Positions 53,521-62,720 of a stretch of 64,000 nt of DNA are shown piece by piece. This stretch comes from Candidatus Bathyarchaeota archaeon. Its GTDB lineage: Archaea > Thermoproteota > CALKCG01 > B24 > DRYS01. The DNA lies in NCBI GenBank assembly GCA_018396535.1, contig JAGTQC010000001.1:224827-288826 (forward strand). The letters run 5' to 3'. Under the pieces are notes generated by a model. The model was not told the DNA's origin. It was given only the letters and a program-made list of their open reading frames with translations, and made no database searches. Position 1 is the first letter of the stretch. Every line of letters begins with the position of its first letter. Both the position numbers and the translations under genes were made by a program.

Positions 53521-53708
53521 CCTATCTTAAGCTTCGATGCTGGCCTACCACCTATACCCCAATCCTCCCTAGGTATATCGTGGATTATAACGGTAACAGC
53601 TTCTGATGGAACACCTACCTCTGTGAAAACCTTCGTTACCCCCTCTATGATCCTCTCCTTCACATCGCTCGATCTACCAGCCCACATATAGATATGTACT
53701 ACAGGCAT
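53517..53708 (-). CDS. 4-oxalocrotonate tautomerase-like protein
   Basis: A 63-residue tautomerase. The catalytic Pro must follow the initiator Met, and only the ATG at 53708 gives Met-Pro (MPVVHIYMWAGRS), so I chose it over an upstream TTG at 53717. The C-terminus (IIHDIPREDWGIGGRPAS) matches the family. It isomerises enol and keto forms of small carboxylic acids. No degradation pathway genes are nearby. It is convergent with the amidotransferase gene. Confidence 0.85.
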   Translation of the reverse strand: MPVVHIYMWAGRSSDVKERIIEGVTKVFTEVGVPSEAVTVIIHDIPREDWGIGGRPASKLKIG

Positions 53709-53746
53709 AGCTAACATGGATATATACTGCTAGCCTAGATAATCTT

Positions 53747-54484
53747 TTACCTAGTGAGTTTTAGATCTTCTAGTATCCTATAGAAGGATTCATCAGAGAT
53801 GGATTGCTTATACCTTCTCAGATCATCTATAAGCCTAACCCTATCAGCTTCTACTATCCTCCGACCTGTTATATACGGTATTCTAAAAGCTACATACTGG
53901 GCTATGGATGTAAGGTTTCTCGGCTTCCTATCTACGCTAGCAGATTCGAAATCTATTATAACAGGCTCATCGCTAGATCTAACCAGGATATGCCTCTCAG
54001 CTCTACTAAGCTCACCATGATCTAAACCCATCCTATCAAGCCTATAAGCCTGCTCTAGTAGAATCCTAACCATACCGTGAATCCTAGATACATCATCCTC
54101 ATGTGAAATCCACTCCAGTATATTCGACCCACATACATACTCCATAAGTATAACATCATCTGTGAACCCGTAGAGTATAGGACCTACGGATACGGTATTA
54201 GCTAACCTCAACATCCTCGCCTCATATACGAGGCTATCTCTAGTAGAATCAGCTCTCCTAATCTTAGCAGCTGCTAACCTACCCCCAGCCTCCACTAGGA
54301 TGACTACGCTACGATAACCCTTACCTAGAACTCTTAACCCACCTATACTACTACCCCCCTCAAGCACTATATACTCTACACCAAGCGATCTAAGCTGATC
54401 GAATCTAGAATCCACATCTACTAAGCTAGGATTAGGATAGCCTACGATATACCTTACATTATCGATAGATCTAGCTCTATCCAC
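53747..54484 (-). CDS. COG2112-type serine/threonine protein kinase-like protein
   Basis: A 245-residue kinase-fold protein without most accessory subdomains. In the longer reading from 54529, the nucleotide Lys is K89 (LAAAKIRRADS), the catalytic Asp D170 (GLDHGELSRAERHILV) and the metal Asp D193 (IIDFESAS). The family is archaeal and is commonly found beside the CCA-adding enzyme, as here. I prefer a GTG start at 54484, which overlaps the CCA stop by 8 bp (GTGGATAG); an ATG at 54529 would overlap it by 53 bp. It is the last gene of a three-gene RNA-related operon. Confidence 0.75.
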   Translation of the reverse strand: MDRARSIDNVRYIVGYPNPSLVDVDSRFDQLRSLGVEYIVLEGGSSIGGLRVLGKGYRSVVILVEAGGRLAAAKIRRADSTRDSLVYEARMLRLANTVSVGPILYGFTDDVILMEYVCGSNILEWISHEDDVSRIHGMVRILLEQAYRLDRMGLDHGELSRAERHILVRSSDEPVIIDFESASVDRKPRNLTSIAQYVAFRIPYITGRRIVEADRVRLIDDLRRYKQSISDESFYRILEDLKLTR

Positions 54485-55916
54485 ATGTATCCTTTGAGAA
54501 ACCAAACCTAAGCCACCTAGGCCTACCATCGAGGAGATCGTATAGATATTCTAAGAAGCTTCTACACCTCACAGCCAGCTCCAACAATCCTCCATCCATA
54601 TAGATACCGAACCCTCTAGCTATAGATGCAGCTATATCCTTAGAGAACCCGTACGCTAGTAGATCACCCTTCAGTACATCCATAGCTAGAAGATAAGCAT
54701 CACTATAACCCCTCCTCCTAGCTACATACCATCTATCACCATCTATCCATGGACCGGATACCCTAATATCCCCACCCATATACTTCTCTAGAAACCTATA
54801 CGCTTCACGAGAATCTACAGGTGGACCTCTATGAAGCTTAACACCAGGTATGAATCTAGATTCTAGCTCTACTATGAAGACTGTAAGCCCTTCACCACTC
54901 CAAGCAGATGATCTTATAACCCTAAACTCCCACTTCTCGAAGACGTTTACAAAAGCCCTTAAGCTACGGTGAATCTCACCCCAAAGAGTATCTGGAGGTA
55001 TCCTAGGCTCCTCGAAAGCTAAAGCTAGAATCGATGTACCCCTACACTCTATAGCTCTACGTATGGAATCTATATCAACCTCTATCGAAGGTGGATTAAA
55101 GAAAACTATACTAGGCTTATCTAGGAATAGCCTAGATGCAGCCGTAAACTCGCTAAGCTTAGTAAGAGATACAGGAGAGGCTACATTCCTATTCGGATCG
55201 ACTGGATCGACTACGATAAGAGGTTGATCACCGAAAACCTTACGCGCAGCTTCTATACTATCATAGTAGCCTTCCAGATCTATGAATAAACCTCTCCAAC
55301 CCCTAGCCGCAGACCTTATAGTCTCTATGAACGAGCCGAAACTTATTATGAATAGTTCGCATAGATAGCCGCTAAACCCGCTAACCCTAACATCAGCTCC
55401 ATAAACACCTACACCCTTCATAAACTTCTTAAGTAAGCGAACCTGATCCCTCTCCTCCTCAGATCGGATCATCCTCCTAACATACTCCGTATGGTATGGA
55501 GTCCTATCGACCGCCGTAACCCAGCTACCAGGCCTAGATCTACATGCAGGAACTATATTCACCCTAACATCATCTATCCAACCCTCTACATACGGATGTT
55601 CAGCATATCTTAGAATCCACCTACCTCCTAGATCCTCGAAAACCCTTACACCAATCCTTAAACTCAGATCTTCGAGTACACCCCTATCTATATGCGGAGG
55701 ATAGAGTATGAATACATCTATATCATAATCACCCTTAAGCCAAGTACCCTTAGCTACAGATCCTAGAATCTCAGCTTCAGCATCCACACCCTCAGAAGCT
55801 AGGATCTCCCTAACCTTACCTAGCACGATACTAGATAGCGTCTCAACCCTAGCTTCCTCTAACCTATCAGGCTTCACTAATCTAAGAGCATCCGCCAGGA
55901 TATCATCGATAGACAT
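54477..55916 (-). CDS. cca: CCA-adding tRNA nucleotidyltransferase (archaeal class I)
   Basis: A 479-residue class I archaeal CCA enzyme. The active site GSVAKGTWLKGDYDID (51-66) carries the Gly-Ser and Asp-x-Asp motif. The neck and body domains follow (YVRRMIRSEEERDQVRLLKKF, then VSGFSGYLCELFI). It adds or repairs the 3' CCA on tRNAs, needed here because tRNA-Arg and tRNA-Pro do not encode it. The length is typical (about 450). It is the second gene of the operon; the 2H phosphodiesterase gene ends 4 bp upstream. Confidence 0.93.
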   Translation of the reverse strand: MSIDDILADALRLVKPDRLEEARVETLSSIVLGKVREILASEGVDAEAEILGSVAKGTWLKGDYDIDVFILYPPHIDRGVLEDLSLRIGVRVFEDLGGRWILRYAEHPYVEGWIDDVRVNIVPACRSRPGSWVTAVDRTPYHTEYVRRMIRSEEERDQVRLLKKFMKGVGVYGADVRVSGFSGYLCELFIISFGSFIETIRSAARGWRGLFIDLEGYYDSIEAARKVFGDQPLIVVDPVDPNRNVASPVSLTKLSEFTAASRLFLDKPSIVFFNPPSIEVDIDSIRRAIECRGTSILALAFEEPRIPPDTLWGEIHRSLRAFVNVFEKWEFRVIRSSAWSGEGLTVFIVELESRFIPGVKLHRGPPVDSREAYRFLEKYMGGDIRVSGPWIDGDRWYVARRRGYSDAYLLAMDVLKGDLLAYGFSKDIAASIARGFGIYMDGGLLELAVRCRSFLEYLYDLLDGRPRWLRFGFSKDTCG

Positions 55917-55920
55917 AACT

Positions 55921-56499
55921 CTACTCTGATGCTTCGATCACATGTATATCACTATATATGGGACCCCTAGGTGTTAATATACTACGCTTCAGCTTAACCC
56001 TATCCACACGGTATTCTCCAAACCTATAATCCCTCCACTCATCTATAAGCTTAAGAAGCCTACCCCTATCATGAATGGATTTAATCCTAGAAACCGTTAG
56101 ATGAGCAGTAAACCCTCTAGGATCTCTAGCAAACCCGATACTAGAAAGCCTAGCTTCAACCCCTTCATATATACTCCTAAGCTCATCATATCCTCTACCA
56201 ACACCAACCCATACGACGTTAATCCTACCACCACCCGGAAAGTATCCTACACCCCTCACCTCTAAATCAAACGGTTTAAAGGATAAACTCGATAAAGCCT
56301 TCCTGATAGATTCTATCCTAGCTATCTGAACATCGCCTAGAAACTTTAAAGTGAAATGGAGATTCTCAGGTTCCACAAGCTTCATAGGATTCCCAGTCCT
56401 AGCTAGAACTTCTTGAAACCCCTTCACCCTCTCTATGATAGCCACATCATCCAGATCTACAGCTATGAAACACCTATAGCCTTCACTCATACCAACCAT
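55921..56499 (-). CDS. thpR: RNA 2',3'-cyclic phosphodiesterase (ThpR/LigT)
   Basis: A 192-residue 2H phosphoesterase with the two HxT motifs H48-F-T (LHFTLKFLG) and H133-L-T (AHLTVSRI). It opens 2',3'-cyclic phosphates on RNA ends, and the bacterial homologue can ligate tRNA halves. It precedes the CCA enzyme by 4 bp in a probable operon on the minus strand. The start may be the first ATG or the one three codons later (MSEG). Confidence 0.9.
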   Translation of the reverse strand: MVGMSEGYRCFIAVDLDDVAIIERVKGFQEVLARTGNPMKLVEPENLHFTLKFLGDVQIARIESIRKALSSLSFKPFDLEVRGVGYFPGGGRINVVWVGVGRGYDELRSIYEGVEARLSSIGFARDPRGFTAHLTVSRIKSIHDRGRLLKLIDEWRDYRFGEYRVDRVKLKRSILTPRGPIYSDIHVIEASE

Positions 56500-56552
56500 A
56501 TCATACTCGTAACAGCTTTAAAACTATAACCCTAATACGCATATCCTAGGAT

Positions 56553-57674
56553 TCAGCTTGGCCACGATATCGTCTTAATAGTCCTAGACTCTACGTAATC
56601 CCAATCGACATCTAATCCTAAACCAGGCTTCCTAGGAGCGTGAACATACCCATCCCCATCGATCCTTATAACATCCCTAGTACCTTGATCGAATATCCCG
56701 ACTGGGAAAGGCATCTCGAAGAAGCTACAATTCCTTATCGCTAGCATCACATGTAGGTGAGCAGCCTGCTGCCATGGATGACCCCAGCTGTGCAATTCAC
56801 AATTCATACCGAAGATCTCTGCTAGATGAGCTACCTTCAACATAGCTGTTATACCCCCTACATTAACATCTACACATCTAAGGCTATCCGCAGCCCTCCT
56901 CACTATAAGCTCTGCATAACCATATAGATCGCGTATATCCTCACCAGTTAGAACCTGTATATCCAGTTTACTACAAAGCTTAGCAAGCCCCTCTATATCC
57001 GTAGTAGGTAAAGGATCCTCATACCAGTAGAAGCCCAGCTTCTCTATCTCCCTACCAACCATTAAAGCCTCATACCTACTATATGCATGGAACGGGTCGA
57101 GCATTAAAACAATATCATCACCTACAGCCTCTCTAACAGCTCTACACACCTCTATATCCCTCCTCCAGTAGCGTGGAGGATGGATCTTTATAGCTTTAAA
57201 CCCCTCCTCCACACATCTCTCCGCTACTCTAACATAATCCTCGACACTACTATACGATTGAGTACTAGCGAACGCTAGTATCCTCTCCCTATAAGCTCCT
57301 ATAAGCTTATAGATAGGCATATTCAACACCTTCCCAGCTATATCCCATAGACACTCATCTAAAGCACATAGAACGGTGGGAGCAGACCTCTGGAAGAAGT
57401 ATTGATCCCAGAAAGACTTCTCTATCCTCTCCCTATCGAAGGGGTCTGCTCCTATCAAAGGTATAAACTCCTCCATACTCCTTAACCACTTCCTCAAAAC
57501 TTTAAACTTCATAACAAGCTCCTCGGCATACAACGCCTCCTCGAGCATCGTAATACCCTCAATACCTTCATCCGTTTGTATACGTATCAAAGCAGCCGGT
57601 ACGTTAATCCTAGTAGCCTCCTCCCCGAATTCCTGAGGCATTAATACATGAACCTTAACACCCACGATCTTCAA
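56553..57674 (-). CDS. Enolase-superfamily (mandelate racemase-like) dehydratase
   Basis: A 373-residue enolase-superfamily protein of the MR group. The capping domain is at the N-terminus; the barrel holds K163-x-H165 (AIKIHPP), the metal ligands D193 (LDPFHAY), E219 (WYEDP) and E245 (TGEDI), and a His in CELHSWG. K-x-H is one of the variants seen in sugar-acid dehydratases such as rhamnonate or galactonate dehydratase, so sugar-acid dehydration is likely. It lies alone, divergent from the NrdG-like gene. Confidence 0.85.
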   Translation of the reverse strand: MKIVGVKVHVLMPQEFGEEATRINVPAALIRIQTDEGIEGITMLEEALYAEELVMKFKVLRKWLRSMEEFIPLIGADPFDRERIEKSFWDQYFFQRSAPTVLCALDECLWDIAGKVLNMPIYKLIGAYRERILAFASTQSYSSVEDYVRVAERCVEEGFKAIKIHPPRYWRRDIEVCRAVREAVGDDIVLMLDPFHAYSRYEALMVGREIEKLGFYWYEDPLPTTDIEGLAKLCSKLDIQVLTGEDIRDLYGYAELIVRRAADSLRCVDVNVGGITAMLKVAHLAEIFGMNCELHSWGHPWQQAAHLHVMLAIRNCSFFEMPFPVGIFDQGTRDVIRIDGDGYVHAPRKPGLGLDVDWDYVESRTIKTISWPS

Positions 57675-57755
57675 TACAGATCACCCACAATTATTAGTCG
57701 AGGGGTAAACTATTAATTAGTCTCTCACACACCCCATCTATAGTGCATCCAGTAT

Positions 57756-58520
57756 ATGGCTCTGAAAGTTAGGGGTAGACTAGGCTGGATAGTAGAGTTA
57801 AGCGGTATAGACTGGTTTGGAAATATAACGTTCATGCTATTCCTAGCAGGATGCAATTTTAGATGCCCCTACTGTCAGAATGGAAGTATAGTAGAGTTAG
57901 ACTCTGGGTATGAGGTATCGTTAGAGGAGATACTAGCGAAGATAGAGAGGAATATAAAACTTATAGATGCTGTAGGTGTAAGCGGAGGCGAACCTACACT
58001 ACAACCTAGATTCGTAGAATCCCTATTCGAAGCTGTTAGAAGCTACGGCGTTAAGACATTCGTTAATACCAACGGATCTAACCCAGATCTCCTAGATCGA
58101 CTATTCAGAAGAAGACTACTAGATTACGTAGCCATAGATGTTAAAGCCCCCTTCAAACCAGATATATATAGTACGGTTATAGGAGGAGCTATACCAGGGG
58201 ATACGGTTATACAAAACCTTAGAAGATCTATGGATCTATGTAACGCTTACAATCTAAGATTCGAAGCTAGGACGACTATAGTTCCAGGTTTAACAGATAA
58301 ACCTGAATACGTGGAGATGATAGCATACGAATTAAGGAAGTACGATTGCATATACATCCTACAACAATTCAGCCCATTCGGTGATATACTAGATCCCAGG
58401 TATAGATATCTAGAACCCACATCTGAAGATACACTGATAAGCTTAGCTAGGATAGCGTTAAACATAGGCTTAGAAGATGTACGTATAAGATCTAGAAATG
58501 GTATAGTTAAAGTTACGTAG
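57756..58520 (+). CDS. Anaerobic ribonucleotide reductase-activating-type radical SAM protein
   Basis: A 254-residue radical SAM enzyme. The cluster motif is C33-x3-C37-x2-C40 (GCNFRCPYCQNGS), followed by SGGEPTLQP, VNTNGSNP and DVKAPF. The sequence fits the NrdG/PflA-like activases that place a glycyl radical on their partner, but the partner reductase is not in the window. The start is an ATG at 57756. UPF0200 begins 21 bp downstream and may be in the same transcript. Confidence 0.85.
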   Translation: MALKVRGRLGWIVELSGIDWFGNITFMLFLAGCNFRCPYCQNGSIVELDSGYEVSLEEILAKIERNIKLIDAVGVSGGEPTLQPRFVESLFEAVRSYGVKTFVNTNGSNPDLLDRLFRRRLLDYVAIDVKAPFKPDIYSTVIGGAIPGDTVIQNLRRSMDLCNAYNLRFEARTTIVPGLTDKPEYVEMIAYELRKYDCIYILQQFSPFGDILDPRYRYLEPTSEDTLISLARIALNIGLEDVRIRSRNGIVKVT

Positions 58521-58541
58521 ACTAGGTGGTAGCTAAGAGCT

Positions 58542-59102
58542 ATGATAGTACTAGGGTTAGTAGGCTTACCTGGATCGGGTAAAACGACTATCGCTAAGAT
58601 GTTGGAATCTAGAGGATGGAAGATTATAAGTATGGGTGATTATGTTCGTAGAGAAGCTCTTAAACGCGGTTTGAAACCTACACGTGAGAATCTATCTATG
58701 CTAGCTCATAGGCTTAGAGAGGAGTTGGGTATGGATGCTATAGCTAAACTATGCATCGATGATATCGTTTCATCAGATAGAAACGTCGTAGTAGATGGTC
58801 TAAGAAGCCCTTCAGAAGTAGATTATCTTAAAAATAGGATACCATCTATAATCCTCTTATTCATCGATGCACCTATAGATAGAAGGTTTAGCCTCCTATC
58901 ATCTAGGGGTAGGATAGATGATCCTAAATGTATAGAAGATCTTATAGCTAGAGATAACGAGGAGATTAGATTCGGTATACTAGAGCTTAGGGATAGAGCC
59001 GATTATGTACTCATCAACGATGGGGGGTTAGAGAATCTAGAGAGGAGGCTTGAAGCTATACTAAGAGATATAAGCTCTAAGATCGAGAAGGATCCCTACT
59101 AG
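58542..59102 (+). CDS. UPF0200-family P-loop kinase-like protein
   Basis: A 186-residue P-loop NTPase. Walker A is GLPGSGKTTIAKM (8-20). The lid and acceptor patterns (MGDYVRREALKRGLKP, VDGLRSP, DRRFSLLSSRGRIDDPK) match the archaeal UPF0200 family, related to dephospho-CoA and adenylate kinases. Its substrate is unproven. Its position between a radical SAM activase and an alcohol dehydrogenase gives no clue. Start ATG 58542. Confidence 0.82.
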   Translation: MIVLGLVGLPGSGKTTIAKMLESRGWKIISMGDYVRREALKRGLKPTRENLSMLAHRLREELGMDAIAKLCIDDIVSSDRNVVVDGLRSPSEVDYLKNRIPSIILLFIDAPIDRRFSLLSSRGRIDDPKCIEDLIARDNEEIRFGILELRDRADYVLINDGGLENLERRLEAILRDISSKIEKDPY

Positions 59103-59143
59103 AAATTGATATTAACCTAAGCCGCTCATGCTTATATCGTATC

Positions 59144-60301
59144 ATGTCGAGTTTTGAATCAACCTTCCCGACTAGGATAGTATACGGCTACAGATCGGTA
59201 GATAGAGTTGGCTTAGAAGCTAGGAGGATAGGGTTAAAGGGTAGATGTATGCTAGTAACTGGTAGGAGTTTTGCAAGAAGTTCTGGATATCTAGATAGGA
59301 TTAAAAGTATACTAGAAGCTGAGGGGTACGATGTATACGTATTCGATAGGGTTAAACCCAATCCCACAATCGTTGATGTAGAGGATGGGGTTAATCAAGC
59401 CCGCGCTATAGGTATAGACTTCTTCGTAGCCTTCGGTGGAGGTAGCGCTATAGATACCGCTAAGATGGTGAGTGTAGCATCATCCCTAGGCGGATCGATA
59501 GAAGACTATCTCTACCCTAGGATAGTAGATGAACCTATAAAACCCGTAGTAGCTATACCAACGACATGCGGTACTGGAAGCGAAGTAACTAGATATGCTA
59601 TAGTAACCATCGGCTTCCGTAAACTTATAATAGCTGGCTGGAGCCTAGTTCCTAGGATAGCTATACTAGATCCAGAAACTCTTAGATTCCTACCAGCAGA
59701 CCAGGTAGCCTATACTGGTGTAGATGCGCTCACCCATGGGCTTGAAGCATACTTCAATAGGAACGCCTCCATACTATCAGATATCTATGCTATAGAAGCT
59801 ATCAGAGTCGTACTAAGAAACCTAGAGGATGCATGCAAGGGGCTTATGGAGGCTAAAGCTATGCTCCTATACGGTAGTATGAATGGCGGCTTCGCTATAA
59901 ATATGACTGGGACCACGATGATACATGGCGGAGGATACTATCTAACAGCTAAGTATGGCCTTCCACATGGATTAGCTAACGCACTTATACTACTCCCCAT
60001 ACTCAAACTGAATATGGAAGCTCAGTCTGATAGAGCTATAAAGCTAGCTAGTATACTAGGTCTACCAGCCTTCGATTTCAAGAACGCCTCCTCATCCATA
60101 CTCGAAGCTATAGCCTCCATCATGGATCGTATCGGTATACCAGTAGGCTTAGAAGCTGCAGGTATACCTATCGAAGATATAGGTAGGATAGCTGAGGAGG
60201 CTCTAACCTATAGACGTAACCTAGAGAATAATCCTAGAAGTCTAGGTCTAGATGAGTTAGTAGACGTATTCAGATCGGTATACCGTAGTAGAGGTGTATA
60301 G
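59144..60301 (+). CDS. Iron-containing alcohol dehydrogenase
   Basis: A 385-residue group III alcohol dehydrogenase. The NAD(P) region is FFVAFGGGSAIDTAKMVS with GGG. The metal ligands lie in the Asp/His set TGVDALTHGLEAYFN and in the later HGGGYYLTAKYGLPHGLANAL. Such enzymes interconvert alcohols, aldehydes or ketones, in line with fermentation. Length is typical. The start ATG at 59144 follows the UPF0200 gene by 41 bp. The downstream GAPDH has its own promoter. Confidence 0.92.
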   Translation: MSSFESTFPTRIVYGYRSVDRVGLEARRIGLKGRCMLVTGRSFARSSGYLDRIKSILEAEGYDVYVFDRVKPNPTIVDVEDGVNQARAIGIDFFVAFGGGSAIDTAKMVSVASSLGGSIEDYLYPRIVDEPIKPVVAIPTTCGTGSEVTRYAIVTIGFRKLIIAGWSLVPRIAILDPETLRFLPADQVAYTGVDALTHGLEAYFNRNASILSDIYAIEAIRVVLRNLEDACKGLMEAKAMLLYGSMNGGFAINMTGTTMIHGGGYYLTAKYGLPHGLANALILLPILKLNMEAQSDRAIKLASILGLPAFDFKNASSSILEAIASIMDRIGIPVGLEAAGIPIEDIGRIAEEALTYRRNLENNPRSLGLDELVDVFRSVYRSRGV

Positions 60302-60334
60302 AAGTCTAGCAGCGTATCAAGAAGTTATGAAGCT

Positions 60335-60347
60335 AAAATATTTATCT
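60335..60347 (+). promoter_or_regulatory. TATA box of the GAPDH gene
   Basis: AAAATATTTATCT lies about 45 bp upstream of the ATG at 60384. GGGGTG at 60373-60378 follows as ribosome binding site, five bases from the start. The promoter should drive GAPDH and PGK together. Confidence 0.55.
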
Positions 60348-60383
60348 AAGGCTTAATCGACCATTGTAGTTTGGGGTGCACTC

Positions 60384-61400
60384 ATGGGTCGAGCTGTAGC
60401 TATAAACGGTTTCGGTAGAATAGGTAGACTCGCTTTTAGAGCAGCTATCGAGAATAACCTCGGTATAGAGTTCGTAGCTATAAACGATATAGCTGATGCG
60501 AAAACGCTAGCACATCTACTCAAATACGATAGCACGTATGGCAGAGCCCCGTTCGATGTTAGAGTCGAAGGTAACTATATAGTAGCCGGGGATGTGAAGG
60601 TTCAAGCATTGAAGGAGGCTGAGCCATCCAAGCTTCCATGGAAGGATCTAGGCGTATACCTAGTTATCGAATCTACCGGTAGGTTTACAGATAGGGCTGG
60701 AGCATCCAAGCATCTACAAGCAGGTGCGAGCAAAGTACTAGTCTCAGCCCCGATGAGGCCTGCCGAAGCTGCTGATATAACAATGGTTCCAGGCGTTAAC
60801 GATGGTATGTACGATCCTAAGAAGCATATAATACTATCCCTAGCCTCCTGTACAACAAACGCTGTAGCTCCTGTAGCTAAGGTTCTTAACGAAAGCTTCG
60901 GTTTAAGGTATGGGTTGATGAATACCGTACACGCCGTCACTAACGATCAGAGGATCCTAGATATGCAGCATAGCGATCTTAGGAGAGCTAGATCTGCTAG
61001 CTGGAATATCATACCGACGACAACCGGTGCAGCTGAAGCTGCTACACTTACGCTACCAGAGCTTAAAGGTAGGATGACAGGTATAGCTCTAAGAGTTCCG
61101 GTACCCACCGTTTCGGTAGTAGATCTAACAGCCGTCTTAGAGAGGGATGTTACAGTCGATGAGGTGAATAGAGCTTTCAAAGATGCATCTGAGAAGCCTC
61201 CACTCAAGGGTATACTAGGGTATAGCGAGGAGCCTCTAGTATCATCGGATTATATTAAGTGTCCATACTCATCTGTAGTAGATGCACCCATGACTAAAGC
61301 TATAGGCAGCCTCGTTAAAGTTCTAGCATGGTACGATAACGAGTGGGGATACTCCTGCAGGCTGGCTGAGACTGCTAAGAGGATAGCTGAGATAGGATAG
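60384..61400 (+). CDS. gap: Glyceraldehyde-3-phosphate dehydrogenase, bacterial-type
   Basis: A 338-residue NAD(P)-dependent GAPDH of the bacterial/eukaryotic class I type. The Rossmann start is INGFGRIGRLAFRA (8-21), the catalytic Cys156 lies in ASCTTNAVAP, His183 in TVHAVTNDQRILD, and the end YDNEWGYSCR is diagnostic. Typical archaeal class II GAPDHs lack these exact motifs, so this gene was probably acquired from a bacterium. D35 after the second strand suggests NAD as preferred cofactor. PGK follows 17 bp downstream. Confidence 0.95.
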   Translation: MGRAVAINGFGRIGRLAFRAAIENNLGIEFVAINDIADAKTLAHLLKYDSTYGRAPFDVRVEGNYIVAGDVKVQALKEAEPSKLPWKDLGVYLVIESTGRFTDRAGASKHLQAGASKVLVSAPMRPAEAADITMVPGVNDGMYDPKKHIILSLASCTTNAVAPVAKVLNESFGLRYGLMNTVHAVTNDQRILDMQHSDLRRARSASWNIIPTTTGAAEAATLTLPELKGRMTGIALRVPVPTVSVVDLTAVLERDVTVDEVNRAFKDASEKPPLKGILGYSEEPLVSSDYIKCPYSSVVDAPMTKAIGSLVKVLAWYDNEWGYSCRLAETAKRIAEIG

Positions 61401-61417
61401 GTTTCGGTGCAATATCT

Positions 61418-62653
61418 ATGGCTAGGTTTCTAACCATAGACGATCTGGATTTCTCCGGTAAAACCGTTATACTCAGACCAGATTTCAACGTTCCGATAGA
61501 TCCGAATACAGGTGAGATAGTAGACGATAGTAGGATAAGGGAGCATGCTGAAACTATAAAGGAGCTTTCGACTAAAGGCGCTAGGATAGTTATACTAGCT
61601 CATCAAGGTAGGCCTGGTGAGAGAGACTATCTAGAATCCCTACGTAAGCATGCTGAAAGATTATCAGGGATACTGGGATTCAAGGTAGATTATGTAGATG
61701 ATCTAGTAGGAGAATCTGCTTTAGAAGCTATATCTAAGCTTAAACCTGGTGGAGTCTTACTACTCAAGAATGTAAGATCCCATCCAGATGAGGGTAGAGA
61801 AGCTCCGCCAGAGGAGCACGCTAGATCAGAGATAGTTTCGAAGCTATCTAGGGTTGCAGATATATTCGTCTTGGATGGCTTCTCTGTAGCGCATAGATCG
61901 CATGCATCTGTCGTAGGATTCGCCTATACGCTTCCATCATGTGCTGGCAGGGTTATGGAAAGGGAGCTTAAAGCTCTAGATAGAGTTTTAGAGAAGCCTG
62001 AGAAGCCCTTCGTATGTATACTAGGTGGAGCTAAATCTGAGAAGAGTACTAGTATGATAGACTACTTCCTAGGGAAGGGTTTAGCAGACTATATACTCAC
62101 CGGAGGCTTGATAGGTCAGCTACTCCTACTCGCTAGCGGGTTAGATTTAGGATCCGTTAACGTTAAGGTTTTGGAGAAGAGGGGCTTCCTGAAGTTTAGG
62201 AATGAAGCCGTAGAGATACTTAGAAGATATAACGGTATGGTGAAGACCCCCGTCGATGTAGCTGTGGATATGAATGGTAGAAGGATTGAACTATCTGTTA
62301 AGGATCTACCATCGGAATACCCTATAATGGATATAGGTCGTAGAACAATCGATATGTATAAGCAGATTATATCGAACGCTAGATCTATACTGGTTAGCGG
62401 CCCTCTAGGCGTATATGAAGATGAAAGGTTTATCGAAGGTACATCCGAGATATATAGAGCTGCCGCTTTAAGCGGAGCATACTGTATAGGTGGTGGAGGG
62501 GATACGGTCGCAGCTTTAGAGAAGCTCGGTTTGAGAGATAGATTCTCCTATGTTAGCTTAGCTGGAGGAGCATTCATAGAATACATCTCTGGTAGTAGAC
62601 TTCCAGGTGTGGAAGCTTTAGAGATAGCATATAGGAGAGTTAAGCATGTTTGA
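61418..62653 (+). CDS. pgk: Phosphoglycerate kinase (archaeal type)
   Basis: A 411-residue PGK. The substrate-binding block RPDFNVPIDPNTGEI (20-34) and DDSRIREH are present, together with AHQGRPGERDY, GGAKSEKSTSM and the C-terminal GGGGDTVAALEK nucleotide loop. LAHQGRPG and FAYTLPSCAGRVMERELKAL are of the archaeal type, in contrast to the bacterial GAPDH next to it. It makes ATP from 1,3-bisphosphoglycerate. Start ATG 61418, 17 bp after GAPDH, so the two are co-transcribed. Confidence 0.95.
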   Translation: MARFLTIDDLDFSGKTVILRPDFNVPIDPNTGEIVDDSRIREHAETIKELSTKGARIVILAHQGRPGERDYLESLRKHAERLSGILGFKVDYVDDLVGESALEAISKLKPGGVLLLKNVRSHPDEGREAPPEEHARSEIVSKLSRVADIFVLDGFSVAHRSHASVVGFAYTLPSCAGRVMERELKALDRVLEKPEKPFVCILGGAKSEKSTSMIDYFLGKGLADYILTGGLIGQLLLLASGLDLGSVNVKVLEKRGFLKFRNEAVEILRRYNGMVKTPVDVAVDMNGRRIELSVKDLPSEYPIMDIGRRTIDMYKQIISNARSILVSGPLGVYEDERFIEGTSEIYRAAALSGAYCIGGGGDTVAALEKLGLRDRFSYVSLAGGAFIEYISGSRLPGVEALEIAYRRVKHV

Positions 62654-62665
62654 TAAGCTGAATAG

Positions 62666-62715
62666 AAAATCTTATATTTCTATAGTTGCGATTCTTCCTT
62701 ACGAGTCTAGGAGGT
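62666..62715 (+). promoter_or_regulatory. Promoter and ribosome binding site of the aIF1 gene
   Basis: A TATA-like AAAATCTTATATTT at 62666-62679 lies about 46 bp from the ATG at 62721. A strong Shine-Dalgarno AGGAGGT at 62709-62715 is five bases before it. The factor can therefore be expressed apart from PGK. Confidence 0.55.
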
Positions 62716-62720
62716 AGGTT

